A stretch of DNA of 64,000 nt. Source: Allorhodopirellula solitaria. Its GTDB lineage: Bacteria > Planctomycetota > Planctomycetia > Pirellulales > Pirellulaceae. Location of the stretch: positions 61,409 through 125,408 of the forward strand of contig NZ_SJPK01000013.1 in the NCBI RefSeq assembly GCF_007859855.1, read 5' to 3'. The notes beneath the pieces were generated by a model. It did no database searches, was not told the DNA's origin, and worked only from the letters and a program-made list of their open reading frames with translations. Numbering within the stretch: position 1 is the first letter of the stretch; every line of letters begins with the position of its first letter. A program made the position numbers and the translations under genes. Positions 37,200 through 47,600 of this stretch are shown piece after piece.

Positions 37200-39659
37200 C
37201 TACTCACTCGCCATCAAAATATCGCCGGAGCCCTTTCGGTCGATGTAGTTGATCATTTGCTGAAGTGCCGCAGGCAAGTCGACGGATCCGCCCATTGGTC
37301 GTAGAAGTCGTTGTTGATGTCTTTGTATCGCTGTTCTGAAAAGCTCTTTTGCTTCGATCGCTATGTCTTGCTGAGGGTCAAGAAAATCGAAGTCGAACAT
37401 TCGTCGTCGAAGCATGTAAACAATAATCAGACTTGCCCAACGGAAAGGGTAACCTCCACCGCCACGGTCCATTCCACGCTCAAAGATCCCCAAACACGAT
37501 TGGATGACACGTTCGCATTTTTGGCTGTCGATGCTTTGAGTTGCGTCGGTCCGGTAACGGAGCACTTGTGAGATAGCTTTTAGTTCGTTTGCACCTGGTG
37601 AAACCGATCGACCATTTGCGAAAAAGACGAAGTCGAAGAGCGTCGCGATGTTGGATGGCGCACGCATTGCCAACCCCGACGTGTGCAGTACTGCTTGCCG
37701 GTCTCGAAAGCGATTACCAAGATTCGCTGCGAGCCAGTCGTCGAACTCTTTATTTTCGACAGAAAGGTAGCCCAAGGCTCGAACCACGGTAGTGACCGAG
37801 GCGGATTGCAGATGCTTCGATGATTGCCAGAACTTCAGCAGCGAGGCACCAAGGACATCTAGGGTTGCTTGATCGAATGGTGCCTTAAAGTCGGAACCAA
37901 TTGCGGTCGCATCGAAAGGAGTTTGTGACTGGTCTTTGGCGAGCAAGCGATCCTTGAGGTGCGTGATGGACCAATCATCCTTTATGATGGAATCAACTGG
38001 TTCATCTCTCACGCGGCGGATTATCTTTTGGGCCGTTGGGATCGCGGCCCGCCACTTCGCGTGACTCCATCTTCGCGGGAAAAGCTCTGGGTAGGCTCTC
38101 GGCTGCATTTTCAGGAATGTTGCCTTGTCGACGGACTTGCCTTCGTGGTCGAGAACGGGCTGCATCCGATCCCAGTTTGCCAAGATCGAACGTGACGGGA
38201 TGGATCCCTGGGCAACGGTCACAAGCCGAAGCTTGGCGTTGCCTTGTGCTGGCGTTGCAGAAACATTCAGGGTTGCTGCGAGGCGTTGTTCCGCTGGGCG
38301 ATCGAGCGTGACTTGAAGTTCACGGACTCCGGGGTATTCGTCGTGGGCGACCACGAGTTTGATGCTGGTCGCACCGCGGCGTAGTGCGAGTCCTTCGATC
38401 GGATTAGGCAGTTCCCATTGCTGACCGCCTGGAACAAATTGATCACTGCCGCCCAGCAGGCTCAGCCAATCGTACTGGTGGTTTCGATCCACGAAGAGTT
38501 CCAAGTCTGGCAAAGTGTCGAGATAGCTTGTCCTTCTTTCGGCTCGGTCTCGTGCGAAAATAGAGGCCCCCCTCGCAAGCAAATCTTCGCCAGCGACTCC
38601 GGCTGCAACGACCGGGACGTTTGCGGTGCCATTCTCGGTTATTCGTCGGAACTGTTGATTGACATCTGGTCCAGCTGCGACCGCGTCGGCGAAATCACCA
38701 ACGAAGATGGCTGAAACGGGTGAGTCGATGGTTGCGAGGTGCTTGGCCAACGCCCCGTCCACTTGAAGGCGCGATCGTTGATCGATGGTCCATCCTGTCA
38801 CCCGATCGAGAAGATTCTGGTGGCCATCGGCTAGACCATTCGAGAATGTTTGGTTCTTTGCGATGAAACACTGCTTCCACGCCGATTCGATATTCGCTTC
38901 GTCACAACTCGTTACGTCATTCCAACCGAAGCCGTGGATATTCCAATCGCTGACAATAGGTCGTTGACGAGCGGGCACCCATCGAGTGCCGTGCTTGTCT
39001 TCGTACGGAACTAAATGGATGGTGCAACAATTGACTCGCCCCCAGTCCGCATGGACGACTGGCAACGCAAGACTACCGCTGGGTTGTAATTTTGGGTCGG
39101 GGAGTGATTCCTGGTGATCATCTAGCCATGCCAATGCCGCGGCCACTGGCAACCAAAGCAACGCGGCATCGACGCCGGATGTTAAACAGACGTCGATGAG
39201 CTTTTGCTGTTCACGCTGCTTGAAGTCGTTGGGAATGACGATTGCATTGGACCGCCCTCGGGCATTCCGCTGGGCGAAGGCAGAAACCGTAGTTACGATC
39301 GCGTCGAGCGAATGAAGTTCTCGCGTTTCTCCATCCACTTTCCACGACCAAACCCGGTCTTCGATTCGCCCCGTCCATGCCGCCGCCAATGGGAATCGAC
39401 CACTGCCACAGTCGCTTCCAATCTTCGCCTCGGGGGGCCACATTTCTGCTGATCCACGTGGATGCGGCGGCCAGCAGTAATCCAGACGCAGTGGTTCCCC
39501 TGCCCAGCGGCTTAGCAGTACCGACGCAGCCGTGTGATCCGGTGACCGGTGTTTGGAGATCGCAGGGAGTTTTCGATCGAGTGGCATGCCGAGGGTCGAC
39601 CAATGCATCGAACCAACGCTGACGCCCCACGCGTATTCTTGAGCAACTTCTTCGCTCAT
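37200..39659 (-). CDS. Hsp70-like protein with degenerate ATPase motifs
   Basis: 819 residues from ATG 39659, overlapping the McrC-like stop (ATGA). The overall pattern resembles Hsp70/actin-type ATPases: phosphate-1-like YAWGVSVGSMHWSTLGM near the start, FKQREQQKLIDVCLTSGVDAALLWLPVAAALAWL (as in Hsp70 'a...aGl....li.EptAAAlay'), and IFVGDFADAV in place of the adenosine motif. Canonical DLGTTNS and GG residues are changed, so ATP hydrolysis is doubtful. The C-terminal half (about 480-819) is a helical region of unknown family. Last gene of the McrB-like operon; likely an integral subunit. Confidence 0.65.
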   Translation of the reverse strand: MSEEVAQEYAWGVSVGSMHWSTLGMPLDRKLPAISKHRSPDHTAASVLLSRWAGEPLRLDYCWPPHPRGSAEMWPPEAKIGSDCGSGRFPLAAAWTGRIEDRVWSWKVDGETRELHSLDAIVTTVSAFAQRNARGRSNAIVIPNDFKQREQQKLIDVCLTSGVDAALLWLPVAAALAWLDDHQESLPDPKLQPSGSLALPVVHADWGRVNCCTIHLVPYEDKHGTRWVPARQRPIVSDWNIHGFGWNDVTSCDEANIESAWKQCFIAKNQTFSNGLADGHQNLLDRVTGWTIDQRSRLQVDGALAKHLATIDSPVSAIFVGDFADAVAAGPDVNQQFRRITENGTANVPVVAAGVAGEDLLARGASIFARDRAERRTSYLDTLPDLELFVDRNHQYDWLSLLGGSDQFVPGGQQWELPNPIEGLALRRGATSIKLVVAHDEYPGVRELQVTLDRPAEQRLAATLNVSATPAQGNAKLRLVTVAQGSIPSRSILANWDRMQPVLDHEGKSVDKATFLKMQPRAYPELFPRRWSHAKWRAAIPTAQKIIRRVRDEPVDSIIKDDWSITHLKDRLLAKDQSQTPFDATAIGSDFKAPFDQATLDVLGASLLKFWQSSKHLQSASVTTVVRALGYLSVENKEFDDWLAANLGNRFRDRQAVLHTSGLAMRAPSNIATLFDFVFFANGRSVSPGANELKAISQVLRYRTDATQSIDSQKCERVIQSCLGIFERGMDRGGGGYPFRWASLIIVYMLRRRMFDFDFLDPQQDIAIEAKELFRTAIQRHQQRLLRPMGGSVDLPAALQQMINYIDRKGSGDILMASE

Positions 39660-40852
39660 GATCCGCACCATTGTTGATGCATGGTATCCAGTGCGTGCGG
39701 TTGTTCGATCAACGGGAGCGGAACAGCGACGCGTTGGGCAGAAGCTTCTGCGTTCTGAATGCTTTGCAAGAGAACGGTGACTTGGTCATCGGCGAGTCCG
39801 AGTGACAACGATGTGCATCGCGCTTTTCCGTCTTCCCAAACGACGATACTGGTTCCCCCGCCTGCATGATCATCCACGCTCGACAACTGCCCAGCTGAAT
39901 CAGTCGGGCCGATGTAGAAGCTACGATCGGGCGAGATTCTCCAAATCGGTGGCGGAGCGGCCCAGTCGAAAAACGTTCCCCGCAAAGGTATCTCGCGTAT
40001 CCGAAGGTCAAAACGATGCGCCGTTTTACGTTGCGTGCGATCGACGCACGAGCGACTTGCAGAATTCATCCATGCGACCGTCAGCATATCCATGAATGCC
40101 TCGTGTCGCCAAATCCAGAGGTGCTGGCGACGGCGTTGTTGACGGATGACTTCCATGTACGATCGCCAAACCTGTTTGTACCGGGTTTCGTGTAAAAGCA
40201 CATAGTTCGGCTTAGGAAGACTCGGGAGTCCCGACACTTCGCGAAGGTGAGGCAACGATTCGAGACGGCGGCAAAGTTTGAGGAAATCGGCCGTCATCCG
40301 GATCCAGGGATGCTTCGGGAAACGTGCCTGGTGCTGTCGCAGGTAATTGCTCGCCAGTTTGCTACAGCGTTTCAGTAGGTCGAAGACGACTCGGTTTTCT
40401 AGCGTATCAACACTCTCAAAACGCTGAACAGCCAGAACGGCACGGCGGTGTCCCGATTTTTCCGCGAGTGTGTTTCCCGGTTGGCGAGTCAACCAACGCA
40501 CACATGTGGAATCGAGCTCGCGCAGACGATTGATCGGTTCCATTGCCCTGCGTCGTTGCAAAACTCGCTTGGGGTGCTGGGTCACATCCGTGAGGACCGA
40601 AGGCAACCGCCTGGCCAGCCGAACGATCAAGGCGCTAGGCGGCCGATTCGGCTTCACCGCGTGACGCCACTTGCAAACCACGCGACCGACACTGCGTATC
40701 GCCACTCGACTTGGGTTCCCCTCCCAAGCAACGGCGCGATCTCTTGGGCCGTCATAGATCTCATCAACGAACTGGGCAAATTGCTCTAACGCATCAAGGA
40801 TTGGCGATTCTTCCGGCGCGATGTCGCTGGATTCAATGACGGCTTCTTGCAC
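39656..40852 (-). CDS. DUF2357/McrC-like protein
   Basis: 398 residues from a GTG at 40852, one base after the McrB-like stop; an upstream ATG at 40948 would lie inside that gene. The central pattern FESVDTLENRVVFDLLKRCSKLASNYL with LLHETRYKQVWRSYMEVIRQQ and IWRHEAFMDML is that of DUF2357, the DNA- or effector-linked N-terminal half of McrC-type proteins. I do not see the following PD-(D/E)xK nuclease motif that McrC normally has. Function as a structural or GTPase-activating partner of the McrB-like protein is inference. It overlaps the Hsp70-like start by four bases. Confidence 0.65.
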   Translation of the reverse strand: MQEAVIESSDIAPEESPILDALEQFAQFVDEIYDGPRDRAVAWEGNPSRVAIRSVGRVVCKWRHAVKPNRPPSALIVRLARRLPSVLTDVTQHPKRVLQRRRAMEPINRLRELDSTCVRWLTRQPGNTLAEKSGHRRAVLAVQRFESVDTLENRVVFDLLKRCSKLASNYLRQHQARFPKHPWIRMTADFLKLCRRLESLPHLREVSGLPSLPKPNYVLLHETRYKQVWRSYMEVIRQQRRRQHLWIWRHEAFMDMLTVAWMNSASRSCVDRTQRKTAHRFDLRIREIPLRGTFFDWAAPPPIWRISPDRSFYIGPTDSAGQLSSVDDHAGGGTSIVVWEDGKARCTSLSLGLADDQVTVLLQSIQNAEASAQRVAVPLPLIEQPHALDTMHQQWCGS

Positions 40853-40853
40853 G

Positions 40854-43193
40854 CTACACCTCGCTCCGGTCAATCCCCGACCATTGGAAGTAATCGTCCT
40901 GGCTGCACTCGTTGATTTTGTTTTGCAAGACGTCGTCATCGACCTCATTCAAGATCTTGTTGATCGTCGCAATTGCCTTTTGAACATTCGGGTCTTGCGG
41001 GTTGAGTCCCATCAACTTAGGAAGAATCTTCTGTTCGATTTGATCCGCGATCACGAAGTCCAATTTCCTGTCGATATCGGGGTAGTTGGCGGCATACTCC
41101 AAAATCGAATGCGCCACCCGATAGGCGAACGGACGATTGACCGCATCCATGGCGTGACGCATCTCGCCGACCCAACCAAGCAGTCTCGTTCGCTCGTCGT
41201 CTGCTAAACTATCGGCCGACTGACACCAACCTTGCCAAATCTCACGGGTCAACCTCGGACGCGTCTCCATAATGCGACCGTTTCGTTGTGACGCCGGTAC
41301 CGGAACAATCGAGTTGGGGCTTCCAAATCGCAAGACGTTCGCTCGGTCGATCACCTTGTCCGACAGTGCCTGTGTTGTTTCATCCTCGTTCATCGTCCCG
41401 ACAAATAGAACGTTCTTGTCAACGAAAAGCTGCATGGGCGGATCGCCACTTCGACGCCCACCGACATCCAAGGGTATCTCGGCGAGCTTGCGATTGGCTG
41501 CGTCATGAGATTTGATGCCGCGACGCGTTTCGAGTCGGCTGAGAAACTCACTGAAATAGTATTCGATGCGTGCTAGGTTCATTTCATCGAGAAGAACGAG
41601 TAGCATCTGCTTCGGTAAACGACTCTTTTGGTAGTCTTTCGGGGCGTTCCAACCACGTCCCGTCTCTTCGCCGAAGGGATCCATCTGAATCAACGCTCGA
41701 GTCAGGTCGGTTGGGCGAAACCGGCGTTCGAGATAATCGTAGAAGCCAAAGAGGTCTTGCGGGCTGTCCCAACGCGGTTGAACGGCGACGTTCAAAAAAT
41801 TCATTCCGGTGGCTTCGGCATATCGCCGCGGCAGTTCGCTTTTTCCGGTCCCGCTCACCCCGGCGAGTGTCACGAGCGGCGAGCTGTCGGTCGTCTTGAG
41901 CGAAGTGTGGAATGCGTACAAGGTGCGATTGTCAAATTTAAGACCAAGCAACCGTAGGCTGCCTGCGAGGTCTTCTAGACATTCCTGTTCACCCCGTCCA
42001 TCACCCGTCGTCGCTTGATACGCTGGCAACACCGGTTGCCAGATTTCGTTGTCTTCGGGTTTCGTCACACCGTCGTGCGCAGCGACCGAGGAGGAGAGAG
42101 TGTCGAACATCGACTGCATGGTTGGAATTTGAGCACTCAGTGCATTCGACTTCGACTCCAGTTTCTCGACTTCGCTTTTGAGCTTGCGTCGTTCGCCTTC
42201 GAGATCGGATTGCTGCTTTTTCAGATCGTCCAGTGACTTCGATAGCCGCTTCGCTTCATCCTCCGATTGTGCCTTTTGGCGTTTCAACTCGTCGAGCTTA
42301 GATTCGAGTGAATCAGCATCTTGCTTCGCAGCCTTCTTCTGTTGTTCCAGTTGCGCAAGATCCTTGGCAACGGATCTCGCCTTGTCTGCTTGCGTTTCAA
42401 GTTCGGCGAGTTGACCTTTGAGTTCGCGTTCTTTGCTGCCAAGCCCATCGAGATTCTCTCGCAGCGTTTTCAATTGGCTGTCGAAGTTCGCTTGTTCTTG
42501 ATTTCGGTTTGCGATCTCTTTTCCTAAATCGCTGACTTCGCGTTCCAATCCGTCTCGCTCGTGTCGGAGCGCTGCTAACTCGGTTTCCAATCGGTTGCGA
42601 AGCTCACTTGCCGCTCGACTCAGCCGATCAGCTTCCTCGGTGGCTTCTTTCTTGGCAGCTTCCAGCTTGACAATATCGTCTCTGAGCCGATTCGCCTTTT
42701 CAACTTCGATTTCGAGATTCGCTAGGTCCTTTCTCAGCTCAGCGGCCTTCGCATCAAGCTCATCCACCTGAGACTTGCGGTTAGCAATTTCGCCTTCTAA
42801 GCCAGACTTTTGCTCGATTAAGCTTGCGAGCTGTGTTTGGGTGGTCTCCAGTTCGTTTTGAACTCGTGCAACTTCTTTTTTGTCTTCTTCGAGTCGAGCG
42901 ATCTCTTCTTTCGCATCTTCCATCCATTGTCGCTGGTTCGCTGCGGCTTCGATCGTTTGCTGGGCATCGAACACGTTGTCCTTTAGCTCGCCGTATTCCT
43001 CTCGGAGTTCTTCGAGTTGCACCTTTAAGTTGGCCAGGCGTGTTGCATCGGGGAGTCGCTGTTCACGTTCCCAAAACCGCATCGCTTGACGGCGGTGATG
43101 ACCATACGACAAGAGTGCGACCAATGCACCAATCAACGTAACGGCAAGTGCGAGCGCAACAGAAACAATCGACCAAAAGTTCGGATCGGTCAT
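40854..43193 (-). CDS. McrB-like AAA+ GTPase with membrane helix and long coiled coil
   Basis: 779 residues. A transmembrane helix at 7-29 (WSIVSVALALAVTLIGALVALL) is followed by a continuous charged coiled coil from about 40 to 365 (e.g. EELREEYGELKDN, LEREVSDLGKEIANR). The C-terminal AAA+ domain has Walker A GVSGTGKSE (445-453), Walker B LLVLLDEMNLARIEYYFSEFLSRLE and the McrB sensor GTMNEDETTQALSDKVIDRA. McrB-family enzymes are GTP-driven motors. The membrane plus coiled-coil fusion is the hallmark of CoCoNuT-type McrBC relatives. Four-base overlap with the coiled-coil gene upstream. Confidence 0.85.
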   Translation of the reverse strand: MTDPNFWSIVSVALALAVTLIGALVALLSYGHHRRQAMRFWEREQRLPDATRLANLKVQLEELREEYGELKDNVFDAQQTIEAAANQRQWMEDAKEEIARLEEDKKEVARVQNELETTQTQLASLIEQKSGLEGEIANRKSQVDELDAKAAELRKDLANLEIEVEKANRLRDDIVKLEAAKKEATEEADRLSRAASELRNRLETELAALRHERDGLEREVSDLGKEIANRNQEQANFDSQLKTLRENLDGLGSKERELKGQLAELETQADKARSVAKDLAQLEQQKKAAKQDADSLESKLDELKRQKAQSEDEAKRLSKSLDDLKKQQSDLEGERRKLKSEVEKLESKSNALSAQIPTMQSMFDTLSSSVAAHDGVTKPEDNEIWQPVLPAYQATTGDGRGEQECLEDLAGSLRLLGLKFDNRTLYAFHTSLKTTDSSPLVTLAGVSGTGKSELPRRYAEATGMNFLNVAVQPRWDSPQDLFGFYDYLERRFRPTDLTRALIQMDPFGEETGRGWNAPKDYQKSRLPKQMLLVLLDEMNLARIEYYFSEFLSRLETRRGIKSHDAANRKLAEIPLDVGGRRSGDPPMQLFVDKNVLFVGTMNEDETTQALSDKVIDRANVLRFGSPNSIVPVPASQRNGRIMETRPRLTREIWQGWCQSADSLADDERTRLLGWVGEMRHAMDAVNRPFAYRVAHSILEYAANYPDIDRKLDFVIADQIEQKILPKLMGLNPQDPNVQKAIATINKILNEVDDDVLQNKINECSQDDYFQWSGIDRSEV

Positions 43194-44482
43194 GGCTGCT
43201 CACCGCTTGTCTCTGCCGCTGGCTCGGTAACGGATGGATCGGTACTAGGTGGCTCGGCCACGGACGACTCGATGACGGGGACTTGGATCTGGCTGACCGC
43301 CTTGCGGACCTCCGTTGCTTTGGCCGCCATCTCTTGAATCGTTGCAGCGGCCGTTTCTGAGATTTTCGACAACGACTCCGAGGCGTCGGTTGCAGCCGCA
43401 CTGAGCGTTGTCGTCATTGTTGCCATCTGCTGGGCAAGTTGCTGTTCTCTCTTTCTCAAGTCGGCCAGTTGGGTCTCGGCCGCCTTCACATTGGCCTGAA
43501 CGTTCGCAAGATCCTGATCGCTCTGATCGCGAGTCGCGTTTTGATCGTCGACTTGTTTCTTGAGTACAGCCAGCGCATTGGTCGCCTTCGCGACGGCGGC
43601 GGTTTGGCGTCGCAGTTCTTCGGCGGTCGTCTCCAATTCTTTCGCTGTTTGAGAAGACTTCTCCTGTTGCAACTTAAACTCCGCGACACTGGCAAGTTTC
43701 TTTTGCAAGAAGGTATCGAACTGGCTGACACGTGCTTCCATCGCTGCAAGCTCAGCTTCGCTTTTGCTTATAAGCTTCTCTTGCGTTTCGACTTCCGCTT
43801 CCGCTTTTGCCGATTCGGCTTCCAATGCTGCCAACGCGGTTTTAATTCGTTTGCCCCGCTCAATCAGTTGGTCATTCAATGACTCAGTCTGCGTCTGCGT
43901 TGCTTCGGCTGTCTTGACAGCGAGTAACACGGATTGCTGTTGTTCGGTGACGTCCGCGAGCTTCGTCTTGGCGAGGTCAACTTTATTCTGCAATCCCTCC
44001 CTCGCATCTTGTAACGATTGCAGCGTCTTGGCCTGGGAGGTCGTTGTCTCGACTAGCTGGTCACGTTGTTTTTGCAACGAATCAATCGTGCCTTGAAGAA
44101 GCGCGGACTGCTCCCGCAATTGATCGACGTTCTGACCAGCTTGCTGCTCGATGCTGTTCCAGGTGTCGATCGCTTCTTGTCGATTCTTGTTCGCCGATTC
44201 CCAGGCCGAGACCTTGGCTTGGAAATCCGATTCTTGACCGCCGGCCTCCAGCAGGCCAAGTAGCGACCATGTTTGAAGTGACAAGGCGATGACAGCGCCC
44301 GTGCCAATGAGCCATGGCCACAGGTTCGACGGAAGTTCCGGGCGGACGTTATCCGACAAATTCTGGTCAGCCGGCGTCGGCGTTTGCCCAGACGCTGGAG
44401 AACTGGACGCCGGATAATTGGCAGGAGGATAGTTCTCCCCAGGGTAACTGGACTGGCTCGGCGGGTCGGGATAGGCGGTCAT
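43190..44482 (-). CDS. Membrane coiled-coil protein
   Basis: 430 residues. A proline/serine-rich cytoplasmic N-terminus (PPANYPASSSPASGQ) leads to one transmembrane segment (LWPWLIGTGAVIALSLQTWSLLGLL, about 54-78), then an extended coiled coil from about 85 to 385 (QAGQNVDQLREQSALLQG, AESAKAEAEVETQEKLISKSEAELAAMEARV). The C-terminus is acidic and serine-rich. No catalytic domain. It mirrors the membrane/coil arrangement of the McrB-like protein and probably pairs with it through the coils. Stop overlaps the next start by four bases. Confidence 0.82.
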   Translation of the reverse strand: MTAYPDPPSQSSYPGENYPPANYPASSSPASGQTPTPADQNLSDNVRPELPSNLWPWLIGTGAVIALSLQTWSLLGLLEAGGQESDFQAKVSAWESANKNRQEAIDTWNSIEQQAGQNVDQLREQSALLQGTIDSLQKQRDQLVETTTSQAKTLQSLQDAREGLQNKVDLAKTKLADVTEQQQSVLLAVKTAEATQTQTESLNDQLIERGKRIKTALAALEAESAKAEAEVETQEKLISKSEAELAAMEARVSQFDTFLQKKLASVAEFKLQQEKSSQTAKELETTAEELRRQTAAVAKATNALAVLKKQVDDQNATRDQSDQDLANVQANVKAAETQLADLRKREQQLAQQMATMTTTLSAAATDASESLSKISETAAATIQEMAAKATEVRKAVSQIQVPVIESSVAEPPSTDPSVTEPAAETSGEQP

Positions 44483-44617
44483 GAGATAGCGGCGGCGAAA
44501 TACGTATAAAAACTCCGGTTTTAGCCGTCAATAGCGGCCCAGAGCCGCCATTGTAATTGCCGTCTCATCGAGGGATAGGCTTCGAGCCTGTCATCAGGAA
44601 CGCCTTGGCTTTGTTTC

Positions 44618-47600
44618 CTACGCTGCGGAACCGCCCTCGATGGTTTGCCTGATCTTTTCAACGCAGCGGTCCATGTCCTCGCGAAGTTCGTAGACCCAGA
44701 ACCGAAGGATGGTCCATCCGCCAGCGATCAAGGCTTGGTCTCGGCGAATGTCTTCCGAAACACGGTTGCCGCTTCCGCTGCGATGATAGGTCTCGCCATC
44801 GACCTCCACGTCCAGCTTCATCCTTTCGGTAAACAAAGCGAAATCGAGATACCGACCGCTGGCGGGATATTGCTGGTGATACTCGAGACCGGCTTTCGTC
44901 ATCGCGTCGGCCAACGCAGGTTCCCACACTGGCCCCACTAGGTCGATGCGATATCCAGCGGTGATAGACTTCGATTTCTCCACTGTTTCCCGATCACAAA
45001 ATTCGGCCAGTGTGCGAATGTGCCGGATGTCGCAGTTTCTGGCCCACGTCGAGTCTCCAAAGACATGAAGCAAATGTTTGGCCCGGCTAACGGCTACGTT
45101 AAAGCGGTTGGGGCCGCCCGCAAGAAAACGAGTGGAACCCTCAGTCAATTTTTCACCGCCAACCAAGCTGAACAAAACCGTGTCCCGCTCATCACCCTGA
45201 AATCCATCGGCCGTGTCAACCAACAACCGAGACGTGACCACGAAGTCATGTGGGATGGCTTGGTAAATGGCATCGCGAAGCCGATTGGCCTGCTGGCGAA
45301 ATGGCGTGACTACGCCAAGCGATCCTTGGTAGCCACTCTCTTGCAACCGTTTGACCTCGTCACAGATCTTCAATATCTGCTGGTGGCTGATCGCACCGCC
45401 ACCCGGCGCAGGCTTGCTATCGTCGGCAACGTCGGTCCATTGAATTCCCTGCTTACCCGTGTCCTCGGTCAAGACGGTCCAAGAACCCTTGTAGAACGTC
45501 TCGCTGCAGTACGCAGCGATCGAAGGGTGACACCGGTGGTGCTGACGCAGCGACACTCGCGACCCAACCTTGGGTGAAGTGTTCGCCAAATGGAACATTG
45601 ATGAAGTTCGGTAGCTGAATCGCTCTAACTCGATGTCATCAACACCGAATTGGCGGCGAAGGTGCCGATCAGTCGCCGATGACAAACTTGTAACGTGCGA
45701 CAACTGCATCGGGTCGCCAACAATCATCGCCCTCTTGGCTCGAAACATCAACGGAATGACCGAAGCAATATCACACTGCGACGCCTCATCAATCACCAAC
45801 AGCTCAAAAACGGCGGGCTGCAAGTTGATGTCGCGGCGGATTGAAAGATTGGTGGTGGCGGCCAACGGAAAATGTTTCAAGAACACAGGAAATGCTTTTC
45901 GCATCGCCTCGGACCAGCGTCGATGATCGGCTTCGGTATCGAGACCGCTGCGATTTTCAATCGTTGCCAAGATGTTCGCGAGTAGACTTCGTTCTTCGTC
46001 GGTGATCTCTGATCCGCTTTGCCGAGCGAGTTCCAAGAACGATTCAGCCGACAGCTTAGCAACCTCGCAAGCGGCTTCGTACTCGCGACGACACGCTTCA
46101 TCTGTTGCGGGCAATTGATCGAGCTGATCACGCAAGTCCTGAACCAGGCAAGCCGCCGAACTCGCGTCCGCGATGGGCTTCCAAAACTGAAGGACTTGGC
46201 GGGCAAATAAAACGGCCTCCGGCGTGATGTCTCGACTCATGCCGGGAAGCTTGCCCGATTTGTCAAACACCCGTTTCATTTCGCCATCGATGGATGCAGC
46301 CGTTATTAAGCCACTTTGCAAACGTTTCTTTTTCAGGAAACGGTGCCAAAGCCACCGAATCGACCACCGAAACGGTTCTGGGTCGAGAAGCCGTTTGATC
46401 GCAGTTTCGATTCTAGTTGTGTCCGGCAACTCGGTATGGCCAAGGATAGCAGTGTCGCGGTGCGGAGCCGGTACCTGTTGAATTGCCTCATCGAGGTCAA
46501 AGGATCGCTTGCGAAGTGTCTCACGCAATTCTCCGACTTGCGAAACGACTTCAGACGCCTCGGCGTGAACGAGAATACGTCTCGCGAGCGCATCGCGGAC
46601 GTTATCGAGGTGGTCACGGTCGCCAGTCAGATCGCTCGAAACAAGTTGCCCAATGGCTGCTTGCATTGACGTGTCGGCGGGCGCGCCCCAAGGCCGGGCG
46701 AGCCGAAGCATGATCGGCCACGGTTCGGTGATCGCGTTGACGCGCGGAACCACCGCTTCGAGTGCTTGGTGATTCCGACTTGCCACCAACGCACTTCGAT
46801 TTAGTAACGCTTGCTGTGCAAGCACAGCCGCAACGACACGAGATTTCCCCGTGCCCGGCGGCCCCACCACGATCGAAAGATCATGCACCGCTGCCGCACA
46901 AGACGCGACCATTTGTTCGTGATTGAGTTTCAGTACTTGAGCACCAACAACTTCGGGCGAATGATTGGAATGATTCTCCTGTTCGCCGTTGGATTGTTTT
47001 GGGCTGGCCGGCTGATGTGGAAAGAAATGCCTCAATGCACTCTGGTCAAGCTGGTCGTCCGGAGTCTCGTTGGCAAGCTTCAAAAGTTCACGATACAGAC
47101 CGCCCGTGAACTTCCATTTCTTCGGAATAATCAACCCTGCTCGGTTGTAGATGCCGTCCTTCTGCAAGCTCGCCAAACTCGGTGAAGATGAGATTCTGTT
47201 TGGATCAAGTGTTTCAACCTGCCAGTCTGGATAAAAATGATTTAGCAGCCTCGCGCACTCACTCCACGTCGTCGAGTTGATACCATCATCGCTTGCCGAG
47301 TCGACACCACACAATTCCAAGAAGGTGCGTCGCTCGTCGACGTTCTTGAGCCTTCGTTCCAGCCAGCCCTCATTGATTCGCACAGGACCGACTGATTCCA
47401 GTTCGAGGTCTGTGCCACGAAGCTGTGTTCGACACGGAAGCACAAAGACTGGCGAAACGAAATCAACGTCCTTCTCCTCTTGCGTATTTCGCCAGCGGTA
47501 CCTTTGCAACGGATACCCGACAAAGACGTAATCGTCTTCAGTTACCTTCCGAACCCACTTATGCCACGACTCCCGAGTTCGGATCTGCAACTGCGATGCA

